The position numbers were made by a program, and so were the translations under genes. From positions 1-56,733 of the forward strand of contig JAEDGN010000007.1 in assembly GCA_016297495.1 (NCBI GenBank): DNA of 56,733 nt. Direction: 5' to 3'. The DNA is from Coprococcus sp. (GTDB lineage: Bacteria; Bacillota; Clostridia; Lachnospirales; Lachnospiraceae). The notes under the pieces were generated by a model that saw only the letters and a program-made list of their open reading frames with translations, had not been told where the DNA came from and did not search any database. Below, piece after piece: positions 8,267 through 16,974 of this stretch. Every line of letters starts with the position of its first letter. Within the stretch, counting starts at the first letter, position 1.

Positions 8267-9715
8267 ATGAAAAAGATTTTGTTTGCAGCATCCGAAGCAG
8301 TACCATTTATTAAGACCGGCGGTTTGGCCGACGTAGCCGGAACTTTGCCAAAATCATTTAATAAACAAGAATTCGATGTAAGAGTTGTTATGCCTAAATA
8401 CAGAGTGATACCGGAGCGTTTTCAGTCCCAGATGGAATATATGACGAATTTTTATGTGAATCTGGCTGGCAGAATGATTTATGCCGGAGTTTTTAAGACG
8501 GTGATTGATGGTGTGACATTCTATTTTATTGACAATGAATACTATTTCTCCGGGGATAAGATTTATGAAGATGGTCTTTGGGATCTGGAGAAGTTTGCGT
8601 ATTTCAGCAAAGCGGCTCTGACTATGTTGTGTGTCATTGATTTCCGCCCTGATATCATTCACTGTCATGACTGGCAGACCGGTCTGATGCCTGTATATCT
8701 GAAGAATGAATTCTGGGACAGCTCCTCATACAGCGATTTTTATCAGAATATGAAGGCTGTTATGACCATCCACAATCTGAAGTTCCAGGGAACATGGAAT
8801 ATTGACGATATGATGAGAATTACCGGATTGCCGGGATATCTGTTTACATCTGACAAACTGGAAGCCTATCATTCAGGCAATTATCTGAAGGGCGGACTTG
8901 TTTATGCAGACTGGATTACAACTGTCAGTGAGGTTTATGCCAACGAGATCAAGTATCCATTTTACGGTGAGGGTCTGGATGGCCTGATGCGTGCACGATC
9001 CAATAACCTTTCCGGTATTGTGAATGGTATTGATTATGATGAGTACAATCCGGAGACAGATGGCCTTCTGGTCCATAATTATACACCATATAATTTCAGA
9101 ACTGAGAAGGTTCACAATAAGCTTGCCCTGCAGGAGGAACTTGGACTTGCTGTTGACGGCAATAAGTTCATGATCGGTCTTGTCTCAAGATTGACGGATC
9201 AGAAGGGTCTGGATCTTATAGATTGTGTGATGGAACAGATTTGTGCAGAGGATGTCCAGTTTGTTATTCTTGGTACAGGTGATCCGCGTTATGAGAATAT
9301 GTTCCGTTATTATGAGTGGAAATATCCGGAACGGGTATCAGCCAGCATTTGTTATGATAATACCCGTTCGCACAGGATCTATGCAGCCTGCGATGCATTT
9401 CTGATGCCGTCTCTGTTTGAACCATGCGGTCTGAGTCAGCTGATGAGCCTTCGCTACGGGACACTGCCAATTGTCAGAGAGACAGGTGGCCTCAAGGAGA
9501 CGGTGGAACCTTACAATGAATATGTGGGCAGCGGTAATGGTTTTAGTTTTGCCAATTACAATGCGCATGAGATGCTGCATGTTATTGAATATGCGAAGTC
9601 AATTTATTATGGACGCCGTCTGGAGTGGAATAAGATTGTTGACCGCGCCATGGCAGCAGATTTTTCATGGGATGCTTCTGCAAGAAAATATGAGGATCTT
9701 TACCGTTCATTATAG
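8267..9715 (+). CDS. glgA: Glycogen synthase (ADP-glucose)
   Basis: A 482-residue GT5 glycosyltransferase that extends alpha-1,4-glucan chains from ADP-glucose. The N-terminal KTGGLADV motif (ADP-glucose binding Lys) is intact, as are HCHDWQTGL, TIHNLKFQG and the C-terminal PSLFEPCGLSQL. The length is normal for bacterial GlgA. The ATG at 8267 is preferred over an in-frame TTG nine bases earlier because AGGGGGA lies ten bases before the ATG and abuts the TTG. No other glycogen genes (glgB, glgC, glgD, glgP) are adjacent, so it is a solo gene, ended by a strong hairpin. Confidence 0.95.
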   Translation: MKKILFAASEAVPFIKTGGLADVAGTLPKSFNKQEFDVRVVMPKYRVIPERFQSQMEYMTNFYVNLAGRMIYAGVFKTVIDGVTFYFIDNEYYFSGDKIYEDGLWDLEKFAYFSKAALTMLCVIDFRPDIIHCHDWQTGLMPVYLKNEFWDSSSYSDFYQNMKAVMTIHNLKFQGTWNIDDMMRITGLPGYLFTSDKLEAYHSGNYLKGGLVYADWITTVSEVYANEIKYPFYGEGLDGLMRARSNNLSGIVNGIDYDEYNPETDGLLVHNYTPYNFRTEKVHNKLALQEELGLAVDGNKFMIGLVSRLTDQKGLDLIDCVMEQICAEDVQFVILGTGDPRYENMFRYYEWKYPERVSASICYDNTRSHRIYAACDAFLMPSLFEPCGLSQLMSLRYGTLPIVRETGGLKETVEPYNEYVGSGNGFSFANYNAHEMLHVIEYAKSIYYGRRLEWNKIVDRAMAADFSWDASARKYEDLYRSL

Positions 9716-9728
9716 AATAAATTAAAAT

Positions 9729-9788
9729 AAAAGGCTTTCACAGCTGTCAGAAGATAAAGGTACAGCTTTTGTGAAAGCCTTTTATTTT
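9729..9788. terminator. Terminator shared by glgA and the convergent DUF4364 gene
   Basis: A 14-bp stem (9729-9742 with 9770-9783) followed by TATTTT on the plus strand; the minus strand reads TTTATTTTAAT after the same stem, so it can serve both directions. Confidence 0.85.
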
Positions 9789-9820
9789 GCTGGGGGATAT
9801 CCGGCAGTGCTGCCTGTGTT

Positions 9821-10345
9821 TTAATGACGTATCATTAATGTGTGAATCAGATAATCATAAACATTGCCATGACGGTCTCGCCAGTTGTCACAGATAGTAA
9901 TGGCCTGATCCTCATCTGTGACATTTAAAGTTACGCTGACAAGCAATTCTTTTTTGTCACGGATTTCACAGTGAACCATATAGCTGTCTTTTTTTTCTTC
10001 ATAGTAATCTGCCGTAACTTCATTTTCATTTCTCAGATGATATTTGTGTTCTGCAAAAAACTGATCGATTTCTGATTTGATCTCTTCGGGTATTTTGTGA
10101 CCGAAAAAGTCAAGGGTCTCTTCACCGGCAGCTGTTATGGTGTAATAAGAATTGTTATGAATCTGTTCTGTGCGGATCAGTTCGGTATCTGCCAGATCAT
10201 GTATCGCCTGCTGCAGACTGAAATAATTTGTGTATCCTTTATCCAGGATAAATTCTGAGATCTGTGAGTTGGTCAGCGGAAAGTCGACCTTGTTGAGCAT
10301 ATATAATACCATCAATTTGTAAAGAGTGAGCACATCCTGATTCAT
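9821..10345 (-). CDS. DUF4364 family protein
   Basis: A 174-residue soluble protein of the DUF4364 family found in Clostridia. The N-terminal half reads like a winged-helix domain (LYKLMVLYMLNKVDFPLT, then SQISEFILDKGYTNYFSLQQ and YYTITAAGEETL), as in PadR-type regulators; the C-terminal half is a strand-rich domain with paired MVHCEIRDKKELLVSVTLN. Function unknown; a DNA-binding or regulatory role is inference. The start at 10345 has AGGAGA and overlaps the radical-SAM stop in an ATGA junction, so the two are translationally coupled. Confidence 0.85.
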   Translation of the reverse strand: MNQDVLTLYKLMVLYMLNKVDFPLTNSQISEFILDKGYTNYFSLQQAIHDLADTELIRTEQIHNNSYYTITAAGEETLDFFGHKIPEEIKSEIDQFFAEHKYHLRNENEVTADYYEEKKDSYMVHCEIRDKKELLVSVTLNVTDEDQAITICDNWRDRHGNVYDYLIHTLMIRH

Positions 10346-11271
10346 AATGTCTCCTTTCTGAAACAGCGTCCCTGCCATGTATTTCTTTCTTTGAAACAGT
10401 GATTGATATGATTCAGAACCTGTTTTTTCCTGCGGCTCCAGTCTGGAGTGATCAACAGCTGTTTTGGTCCGTCACCGGTCATGCGGTGGACGACCATGTG
10501 AGGCGGTATCCGTTCAATACATTGGATAAGTATATCCGTATATTCTTCAAGTGTCAGTATATGGAAGGGGTGTTTCCGGTAATCTGTATACAGATCTGTC
10601 CCTTCAAGCACATGGAGCAGCTGGAATTTTACTCCCTGAATCGGAAGAGCAGCAATATAATCCGCGGTGGCCAGCATATCCTGCGGAGATTCTCCGGGAA
10701 GCCCCAGTATGATGTGAACGATGGCATCGATGCCGTGTTCGTTCAGTTCATATATTGCCTGGTCAAATACAGGCAGCTCATATCCGCGTCGGATATAAGA
10801 GGCAGTGTCGGCATGGATAGTCTGCAGACCAAGTTCTACCCAGACCGGTTTGATCTGATTCAGTTCCATTAGAAGATCAAGTACCTCAGACGGGAGGCAG
10901 TCAGGTCTTGTGGCAATGGACAGTATCGCAATATCGGGATGCTGTATTGCTTCCATATAAATAGAACGCAGATAGTCTGTCGGTCCGTAAGTATTGGTAA
11001 AGGCCTGAAAATAAGCAATAAACTTATTGCCTGTTTTTTTACCGGCCAGCAGTTTTTTGCCCTGCTCGATCTGTTCGGTTATGGAAAGATGCCGGGAGGC
11101 GGCAAAATCACCTGAACCTCCGGCGCTGCAGAAGATGCAGCCACGGGTATCCAGGGTGCCGTCCCTGTTCGGACAGGTGAACCCCCCATCAAGGGCCAGC
11201 TTATAAATCTTTTGTCCATAATGGGATTTCATTTCATAATCGAGGGAGTGATAGCGCTTGTCCAGCCACAT
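10342..11271 (-). CDS. TIGR01212 family radical SAM protein (YtqA-like)
   Basis: A 309-residue radical S-adenosylmethionine enzyme of the TIGR01212 family. The cluster motif is the atypical CPNRDGTLDTRGCIFC, with eight residues between the first two Cys, as is usual for this family, followed by SAGGSGDF. Further motifs FAYFQAFTNTY-like (FIAYFQAFTNTYGP) and GLPGESPQDML agree. The substrate is unknown; relatives of the Elp3/MiaB-like fold modify tRNA or other macromolecules. GGAAGGAAG precedes the ATG. It is the first gene of a two-gene operon with DUF4364. Confidence 0.93.
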   Translation of the reverse strand: MWLDKRYHSLDYEMKSHYGQKIYKLALDGGFTCPNRDGTLDTRGCIFCSAGGSGDFAASRHLSITEQIEQGKKLLAGKKTGNKFIAYFQAFTNTYGPTDYLRSIYMEAIQHPDIAILSIATRPDCLPSEVLDLLMELNQIKPVWVELGLQTIHADTASYIRRGYELPVFDQAIYELNEHGIDAIVHIILGLPGESPQDMLATADYIAALPIQGVKFQLLHVLEGTDLYTDYRKHPFHILTLEEYTDILIQCIERIPPHMVVHRMTGDGPKQLLITPDWSRRKKQVLNHINHCFKERNTWQGRCFRKETL

Positions 11272-11304
11272 AGGCTTCTTCCTTTCGCATATAATCTATT
11301 TATC

Positions 11305-11333
11305 ATCATAGCATAGCTGTTTGAAATATGCAA
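11305..11333 (-). promoter_or_regulatory. Promoter of the radical-SAM/DUF4364 operon
   Basis: Minus-strand TTGCAT (11333-11328), 17-base spacer, TATGAT (11310-11305), just after the gdhA terminator. Confidence 0.65.
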
Positions 11334-11341
11334 ACAGGAAG

Positions 11342-11376
11342 CAAAAATAAAAGAGGACTGAAAAGACAGTCCTCTT
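11342..11376 (-). terminator. Terminator of gdhA
   Basis: A perfect 10-bp stem (11376-11367 with 11360-11351) with a six-base loop, followed on the minus strand by TTTATTTTTG. Confidence 0.9.
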
Positions 11377-11403
11377 AAGTAAATGCGAAAGTATTTCGGA
11401 ATA

Positions 11404-12735
11404 TTATACAATACCATGTGCAAGCATAGCGTCAGCAACTTTTCTGAAGCCTGCAATATTGGCGCCTGCTACATAATCATTTTCAACACCATATTCTTTT
11501 GCAGCATCATCGATATTATGGAAGATGTTAACCATGATACCTTTCAGTTTTGCATCAACTTCTTCAAATGTCCAGCTGTAGCGCATGCTGTTCTGGCTCA
11601 TTTCGAGTGCAGATGTGGCAACACCGCCGGCATTGGAAGCTTTGCCAGGAACGAAGTATACACCATTCTTCTGCAGATATTCTGTTGCATCCAGAGTTGT
11701 AGGCATGTTCGCGCCTTCAGCAACAACCTTACAGCCGTTGGCAACCAGCTGTTTAGCGTCTTCGATGAGAAGCTCATTCTGAGTTGCACATGGAAGCGCA
11801 ATGTCAACAGGAATCTGCCATACACCGCGGCCTTCATGATATTCGGACTGAGGTCTGTATTTTTTGTACTCTGTCAGACGAGCACGCTGAACTTCTTTGA
11901 TTTCTTTCAGAGCTTCAACATCAATACCTTCAGGATCATATACCCAGCCGGTAGAATCAGAACAGGTAACAACTTTGGCACCCAGCTGCTGAGCCTTCTG
12001 GATAGCATAAATAGCTACATTACCGGCGCCGGATACAGCAACTGTCTTGCCTTCGATTGTATCATTCTTGCATTTTAACAGTTCTTCCACGAGATAAACA
12101 AGACCATAACCTGTAGCTTCTGTACGTGCAAGGGATCCACCGTATGTCAGACCTTTACCAGTCAGTACACCTTCGGATACATTGCGGATTCTCTTGTACT
12201 GACCGTACAGATAACCGATCTCACGCCCACCGACTCCGATATCACCGGCAGGAACATCTGTGTCTGCACCAACATGTCTGTAAAGCTCTGTCATGAAGCT
12301 CTGGCAGAAGGCCATAACTTCTCTGTCAGATTTGCCCTTTGGATCAAAATCGGAACCGCCTTTGCCGCCGCCGATTGGGAGACCAGTCAGAGAATTTTTG
12401 AAAATCTGTTCGAATCCGAGGAATTTGATAATACTTAAGTTAACTGAAGGATGGAAACGAAGACCGCCCTTGTAAGGACCGATTGCACTGTTGAACTGTA
12501 CACGGAAACCTCTGTTGACCTGAACTTTGCCTGCATCGTCTACCCAAGGTACGCGGAAGATGATGATTCTTTCAGGTTCAACGATTCTTTCGAGCAATGC
12601 TTCGTTCTGGTATCTTGGATTGTTATCCACAACGAGGCGAAGAGAATTCATAACCTCAGTTACAGCCTGGATAAATTCAGGCTCATTAGGATTTTTAGCT
12701 TTTACTTTTTCGATGATTTCATCACTGTAAGACAT
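11404..12735 (-). CDS. gdhA: NADP-type glutamate dehydrogenase
   Basis: A 443-residue hexameric glutamate dehydrogenase that interconverts 2-oxoglutarate plus ammonia and glutamate. Visible motifs: GPYKGGLRFHPSVN with the substrate Lys, GLPIGGGKGGSDFDPKG with the catalytic Lys, DTDVPAGDIGVGGREI, and the Rossmann motif VAVSGAGNVA in the second half, followed by CSDSTG. Length is that of the 50-kDa small hexameric class. AGGAGG lies before the ATG. A consensus promoter framed by a 10-bp inverted repeat lies upstream, suggesting repressor control. Confidence 0.97.
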   Translation of the reverse strand: MSYSDEIIEKVKAKNPNEPEFIQAVTEVMNSLRLVVDNNPRYQNEALLERIVEPERIIIFRVPWVDDAGKVQVNRGFRVQFNSAIGPYKGGLRFHPSVNLSIIKFLGFEQIFKNSLTGLPIGGGKGGSDFDPKGKSDREVMAFCQSFMTELYRHVGADTDVPAGDIGVGGREIGYLYGQYKRIRNVSEGVLTGKGLTYGGSLARTEATGYGLVYLVEELLKCKNDTIEGKTVAVSGAGNVAIYAIQKAQQLGAKVVTCSDSTGWVYDPEGIDVEALKEIKEVQRARLTEYKKYRPQSEYHEGRGVWQIPVDIALPCATQNELLIEDAKQLVANGCKVVAEGANMPTTLDATEYLQKNGVYFVPGKASNAGGVATSALEMSQNSMRYSWTFEEVDAKLKGIMVNIFHNIDDAAKEYGVENDYVAGANIAGFRKVADAMLAHGIV

Positions 12736-12795
12736 TCTATTTCCTCCTTATATTGACTTACGGCTTCCGGTGCAGATATTTCCGCTATATAAGCC

Positions 12796-12880
12796 GTTTA
12801 GCACTTTCATGGAATTTATTCACTCCATGGATGATTATAATATAGTTTGGTTCATAATTCAATCCTTTTCAGTGCTAAAC
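12796..12880 (-). promoter_or_regulatory. gdhA promoter framed by an inverted repeat
   Basis: Minus-strand TTGAAT (12862-12857), 17-base spacer and TATAAT (12839-12834). The perfect 10-bp arms gtttagcact (12796-12805) and agtgctaaac (12871-12880) lie just downstream of the transcription start and just upstream of the -35 box. One arm is not transcribed, so this is a DNA feature and not an RNA hairpin: a possible operator pair. Confidence 0.75.
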
Positions 12881-13195
12881 TGTAAAAAAATAGAAGTTTT
12901 GTTAAAAGTTTCCTTCATAAAATCCCTCAAACATAGAGTAAATATTGATTTATCTAATAAAAAATTGCAGGAAATTTAATAGAACTTTCAAATTGTAAAA
13001 TTTTGGAAGTAAAAATGCTCAAAATAATGTCGAAAAATGCAGAAAAGTTATACTTCCTATTTTTTGCCAAATCATGTATAATGAATTCAGACCAGTCGGT
13101 CTTTCTATTTTCTTTATGAATTCCGATTTATTTTCCAATATATTTTTAGTGAAAGTTTTGACAGTAAAATAACGGTCAGAATACGGAGGTTATAT
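12881..13195 (+). promoter_or_regulatory. AT-rich upstream region of rho with a small leader hairpin
   Basis: No gene is seen here. A TATAAT lies at 13076-13081 with only a poor -35 candidate. Directly after it AGACC (13089-13093) and GGTCT (13098-13102) form a five-base hairpin followed by a T-rich stretch, which could be an attenuator or pause site. Rho of many bacteria controls its own leader, so a role in autoregulation is possible but unproven. Confidence 0.4.
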
Positions 13196-14719
13196 ATGAC
13201 TGAAAAATACAATACTTTATCAGTTGTTCAACTGAGAGAAATGCTTAAAGCACAGGGGATAAAAAATACATCTGTGATGCGAAAAGCACAGCTGATACAG
13301 CTTGCAGATGAACTGGAATCAAAGGCGCAGCGCTCACAGCACTCTCCGGAGGACAGGCAGCCGGAGCAGAGGGAAGCTGAAGAGAACAGACGCCAGGATT
13401 ATGTTCAGAGAGGACGTACGGATAGAAGACGCCAGGATATGTCCGGGAGGAAGCAGCCTTCCGGGCGCAGAAACGAGAATTATACATCGGGTGAAGGAAC
13501 GGATGAAGAGAGGCGTTATCAAAGGAACAGGTGTGTGTCAGAATCGCCAAAGTCTGTTGAAGAGACAGAGATTCCGGGTTATAGTCAGTTAGACAGCGGA
13601 ATGATGGCCAACGGTATTCTGGAAGTTATACCTGAAGGCTTTGGATTTATCCGATGTGAAAATTATCTTCCGGGTGAGAATGATATCTATGTATCACCTG
13701 CGCAGATTCGCCGTTTTAATTTAAAAACAGGGGATATTGTATATGGTAATGTCAAGGTTAAGACGGAGAAGGAGAAGTTCAGTGCGTTGTTGTATGTTCG
13801 TTCGGTCAATGGACGGCATCCGTCGGAGGCCCAGAAACGCTGTAATTTTGAAGATATGACACCAATTTTCCCGAATAACAGAATATGCCTTGAGACACCG
13901 GATGCACCGGTCTCCATGAGAATTATGGATCTGGTTTCTCCGATAGGACGAGGGCAGAGAGGTATGATCGTATCTCCTCCGAAGACAGGTAAGACAACAT
14001 TACTGAAACAGGTGGCAAAGGCGATTAATACCAATTATCCGGATATGAATATGATTATCCTTCTGATTGATGAACGTCCTGAAGAGGTGACAGATATCAA
14101 GGAATACATCGAAGGAAAAAATGTTGAGGTTATTTATTCCACTTTCGATGAACTGCCGGAACACCATAAAAGAGTGTCGGAGATGGTACTGGAACGGGCA
14201 AAACGTCTGGTTGAACATAAAAAGGATGTAGTCATCCTTCTGGACAGTATTACACGTCTGGCAAGGGCTTATAATCTGACAGTTCCGCCGAGCGGACGTA
14301 CGCTTTCGGGAGGTCTTGACCCGGCGGCGCTTCATATGCCGAAAAAGTTTTTTGGAGCTGCGAGAAATATGCGTGAGGGCGGCAGCCTGACGGTGTTGGC
14401 AACAGCCCTTGTGGAGACGGGCAGCAAGATGGATGATGTGGTTTTCGAGGAATTCAAAGGTACCGGCAATATGGAACTGGTGCTTGACAGAAAGCTGTCT
14501 GAAAAGCGTATTTTTCCTGCCATTAGTATTCCACGTTCCGGAACCAGAAGAGAAGAACTGCTGCTGGATAAGGATTCACTGGAAGCTATGTACATTATGC
14601 GGAAGGCGTTGAATGGCCTGAAGTCTGATGAAGCACTTGAGCGGATTCTGGATATGTTTATGAGGACAAAAAATAATCAGGAATTTGTTCAGATGATGCG
14701 GCATACAAAGTTTATTTGA
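13196..14719 (+). CDS. rho: Transcription termination factor Rho
   Basis: A 507-residue hexameric RNA-dependent ATPase that ends transcription. Order: N-terminal Rho_N helical domain (residues 1-45, LSVVQLREMLKAQGIKN), a charged Arg/Glu/Asp/Gln-rich insertion (about 45-130), cold-shock RNA-binding domain (GILEVIPEGFGFIR and YVSPAQIRRFNL), then the RecA-like core with Walker A PPKTGKTT (Lys266), Walker B VVILLDSITR, and the Q-loop region. It is longer than the ~420-residue enterobacterial protein because of the insertion, which resembles the N-terminal insertion domain of other Gram-positive Rho proteins. GGAGG precedes the ATG. Confidence 0.97.
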   Translation: MTEKYNTLSVVQLREMLKAQGIKNTSVMRKAQLIQLADELESKAQRSQHSPEDRQPEQREAEENRRQDYVQRGRTDRRRQDMSGRKQPSGRRNENYTSGEGTDEERRYQRNRCVSESPKSVEETEIPGYSQLDSGMMANGILEVIPEGFGFIRCENYLPGENDIYVSPAQIRRFNLKTGDIVYGNVKVKTEKEKFSALLYVRSVNGRHPSEAQKRCNFEDMTPIFPNNRICLETPDAPVSMRIMDLVSPIGRGQRGMIVSPPKTGKTTLLKQVAKAINTNYPDMNMIILLIDERPEEVTDIKEYIEGKNVEVIYSTFDELPEHHKRVSEMVLERAKRLVEHKKDVVILLDSITRLARAYNLTVPPSGRTLSGGLDPAALHMPKKFFGAARNMREGGSLTVLATALVETGSKMDDVVFEEFKGTGNMELVLDRKLSEKRIFPAISIPRSGTRREELLLDKDSLEAMYIMRKALNGLKSDEALERILDMFMRTKNNQEFVQMMRHTKFI

Positions 14720-14736
14720 AAAAAGCAAAGTTATAC

Positions 14737-14765
14737 TTGCAACTGTCGAAAGATTATGGTATAAT
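14737..14765 (+). promoter_or_regulatory. sigma-A promoter of rpmE
   Basis: TTGCAA (14737-14742), 17-base spacer, TATAAT (14760-14765), about 70 bases before rpmE and just after the rho stop codon. Confidence 0.85.
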
Positions 14766-14832
14766 AAGAGAGCTGTTTTTTGATATGGTTCCTAGTTGGA
14801 AATTAGGAATACGAATTAGTGAGGTGAATAAG

Positions 14833-15039
14833 ATGAGAGAAGGAATCCATCCAAAGTATTATCAGGCAAAGGTTACATGCAACTGCGGCAATGAATTCGT
14901 GACAGGCTCAACAAAACCTGAGATTCACGTAGAAATCTGTTCCAAATGTCATTCATTTTACACAGGACAGCAGAAAGCTGCTTCTGCACGTGGACGTATT
15001 GATAAATTCAATCGTAAGTATGGCATTAAACAGGCTTAA
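14833..15039 (+). CDS. rpmE: 50S ribosomal protein L31 (zinc type)
   Basis: A 68-residue ribosomal protein of the large subunit. It starts MREGIHPKYYQAKVTC and carries the four zinc-binding Cys as CNC (two) and CSKC (two), marking the zinc-containing C+ form, in contrast to the zinc-free YkgM-type paralog. The start at 14833 has GAGGTG before it; the open frame runs back into the end of rho, but those codons are untranslated leader after the rpmE promoter. The downstream hairpin terminator is strong. Confidence 0.96.
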   Translation: MREGIHPKYYQAKVTCNCGNEFVTGSTKPEIHVEICSKCHSFYTGQQKAASARGRIDKFNRKYGIKQA

Positions 15040-15050
15040 TAAGACAATAG

Positions 15051-15085
15051 ACAGGTTGAGGTTGCGTAAATCTCAACCTGTTTTA
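15051..15085 (+). terminator. Terminator after rpmE
   Basis: A perfect 10-bp stem (15051-15060 with 15072-15081) followed by TTTTAA. Partial read-through may feed the DUF1385-prmC-prfA genes, because no good promoter was seen in the 76 bases that follow. Confidence 0.85.
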
Positions 15086-15161
15086 ACATACCCGGGTATA
15101 CAGGCGTGTCTGCAGCATGCAGGATGTCCGTGTACGCAGGTAGTTTTGACCGGAGGTATGT

Positions 15162-16091
15162 ATGCGGTATGCGACAATTGGCGGACAGGCAGTGATTGAA
15201 GGTGTCATGATGCGTAATGGCAATGATTACGCAGTTGCTGTCAGAAAGCCGGATCAGACGATAGAAGTCAAACGGGAAGAGTATGTAGGACTGACAGCCA
15301 GATGGCATATGAAGAAGGTGCCGGTTATCCGGGGAATACTTGCTTTTGTTGATTCACTTGTACTTGGAATGTCAACACTCACGTATTCAGCCAGTTTTTA
15401 TGAAGATGAAGAAGAGGCGGATTCGTCACAGAAGAAGGATAACGGGAAGATGGACAGCCTGATCATGGGGCTGACTGTAGCCCTGTCTATTGTAATTGCG
15501 GTTGTACTATTTATGCTGACCCCGTTTTTTATTTCTTCCCTTTTTGGGAACCTGATTACCAGTCAAACGTGGCTGGCAATTATTGAGGGTATTATCCGTA
15601 TTGCTATTTTCTTTATATATATTGTAGCTATTTCACAGATGAAGGACATTCAGAGAGTTTTTATGTATCACGGTGCTGAACATAAAACGATTAACTGTAT
15701 TGAACACGGAGATGAGCTGACACCGGAGAATGCTGCAAAGTATTCACGTCTGCATAAACGCTGTGGTACAAGCTTTCTTCTGATTGTTATGGTAGTCAGC
15801 GTTATCTGTTTTATGTTCATACGTGTGGACAATATGCTGCTTAAGATTATCAGCCGTGTGATTCTTGTACCGGTGATTGCAGGTGTTTCTTATGAGATTA
15901 TTCAGTGGGCGGGCCGGAGTCATTCATGTCTGGTGAATATTGTAAGTAAGCCGGGACTTATGCTCCAGAAGCTGACGACCCGGGAGCCGGATCAGGAGAT
16001 GCTGGAGGTGGCCATTGCTTCTATTGAAGCTATTTATGACTGGCGCGAATTTCAGGCGGCAGCTGCGGCTGAAGGAGAGCAGGAACCATGA
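15162..16091 (+). CDS. DUF1385 family membrane protein (YqhQ-like)
   Basis: A 309-residue protein of the DUF1385 family. The opening IGGQAVIEGVMMRN and the central YHGAEHKTINCIEHG are hallmarks of the family; at least four hydrophobic segments lie between residues 100 and 250. The function is not established. The position between rpmE and prmC-prfA is widely conserved in Clostridia. The ATG at 15162 follows GGAGG. Its end overlaps the start of prmC by four bases (ATGA), so the two are coupled. Confidence 0.92.
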   Translation: MRYATIGGQAVIEGVMMRNGNDYAVAVRKPDQTIEVKREEYVGLTARWHMKKVPVIRGILAFVDSLVLGMSTLTYSASFYEDEEEADSSQKKDNGKMDSLIMGLTVALSIVIAVVLFMLTPFFISSLFGNLITSQTWLAIIEGIIRIAIFFIYIVAISQMKDIQRVFMYHGAEHKTINCIEHGDELTPENAAKYSRLHKRCGTSFLLIVMVVSVICFMFIRVDNMLLKIISRVILVPVIAGVSYEIIQWAGRSHSCLVNIVSKPGLMLQKLTTREPDQEMLEVAIASIEAIYDWREFQAAAAAEGEQEP

Positions 16092-16936
16092 CGGCGAATA
16101 CGCTGGATGCTCTTTTAAAATGGGGAATCGGAGAACTGAATAAACAGGAGATACTGAATGCTTCTTTGGACGCATGGTATCTGATGGAATATGTATTTGG
16201 CATCAGCAGGGTTGATTTCCTGCTGACGAGAGATGAGCAGCTGGGCTGTGACAGTGAAGCGAAGATTCTTCAGTATGAGACTTTGATTACACGGCGGGGA
16301 GGAGGCTGTCCTGTACAGTATCTGATGGGGTACACGGAATTTATGGGACTGACCTTTGAAGTGAATGAGCATGTCCTGATTCCAAGACAGGATACAGAGA
16401 TTCTTGTAGAGACGGCATTGGATTTTATGAAGCCGGAATACAGAGTGCTTGATATGTGTACGGGTTCGGGATGTATTATTCTGAGTCTTGCTGTCCATGG
16501 GCATCTGGAATCAGGAACAGGCGCGGATATCTCGCCGGATGCACTGGCTGTGGCAGGAAACAACAGGGAACGTCATCATCTGTATCAGATTGATCTGATA
16601 CAAAGTGATCTTTTTGAAAATATCAGTGGCCGCTATGATATGATCGTATCCAATCCGCCGTATATTCCGTCGGGAGAGATTGATAAACTGATGCGGGAGG
16701 TCAAAGATCATGAACCTCGTCTGGCATTGGACGGCAGCGTTGACGGTCTGATGTTTTATAGAAGGATTGCAGAGCAGGCCGGTGATTATCTGGTACCGGG
16801 GGGAATGCTTATGATGGAGATCGGCTGTGATCAGGCTGATGATATTACAGTACTGCTGAACAGAGCTGGATTTAAGGATATTCATGTTAAAAAGGACCTG
16901 GCCGGTCTGGACAGGGTGATTTATGCGGTTAAATAG
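16088..16936 (+). CDS. prmC: Release factor glutamine methyltransferase PrmC
   Basis: A 282-residue SAM-dependent methyltransferase that methylates the Gln of the GGQ motif in release factors. The N-terminal helical domain precedes PVQYLMGYTEFMG and LIPRQDTEILVE; the SAM loop is VLDMCTGSGCIIL and the catalytic motif NPPYIPSGE is intact. It lies directly before its substrate gene prfA and is coupled to DUF1385 by overlap. Confidence 0.96.
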   Translation: MTANTLDALLKWGIGELNKQEILNASLDAWYLMEYVFGISRVDFLLTRDEQLGCDSEAKILQYETLITRRGGGCPVQYLMGYTEFMGLTFEVNEHVLIPRQDTEILVETALDFMKPEYRVLDMCTGSGCIILSLAVHGHLESGTGADISPDALAVAGNNRERHHLYQIDLIQSDLFENISGRYDMIVSNPPYIPSGEIDKLMREVKDHEPRLALDGSVDGLMFYRRIAEQAGDYLVPGGMLMMEIGCDQADDITVLLNRAGFKDIHVKKDLAGLDRVIYAVK

Positions 16937-16974
16937 AGAAAAGGGGCTGAGCCTCAGCTCCGTGGGAGGTAAAA

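Noticed and set aside
14716..14832. N-terminal extension of ribosomal protein L31 overlapping the end of rho
   Set aside because: It covers the rpmE promoter, has no ribosome site, and L31 is complete from 14833.
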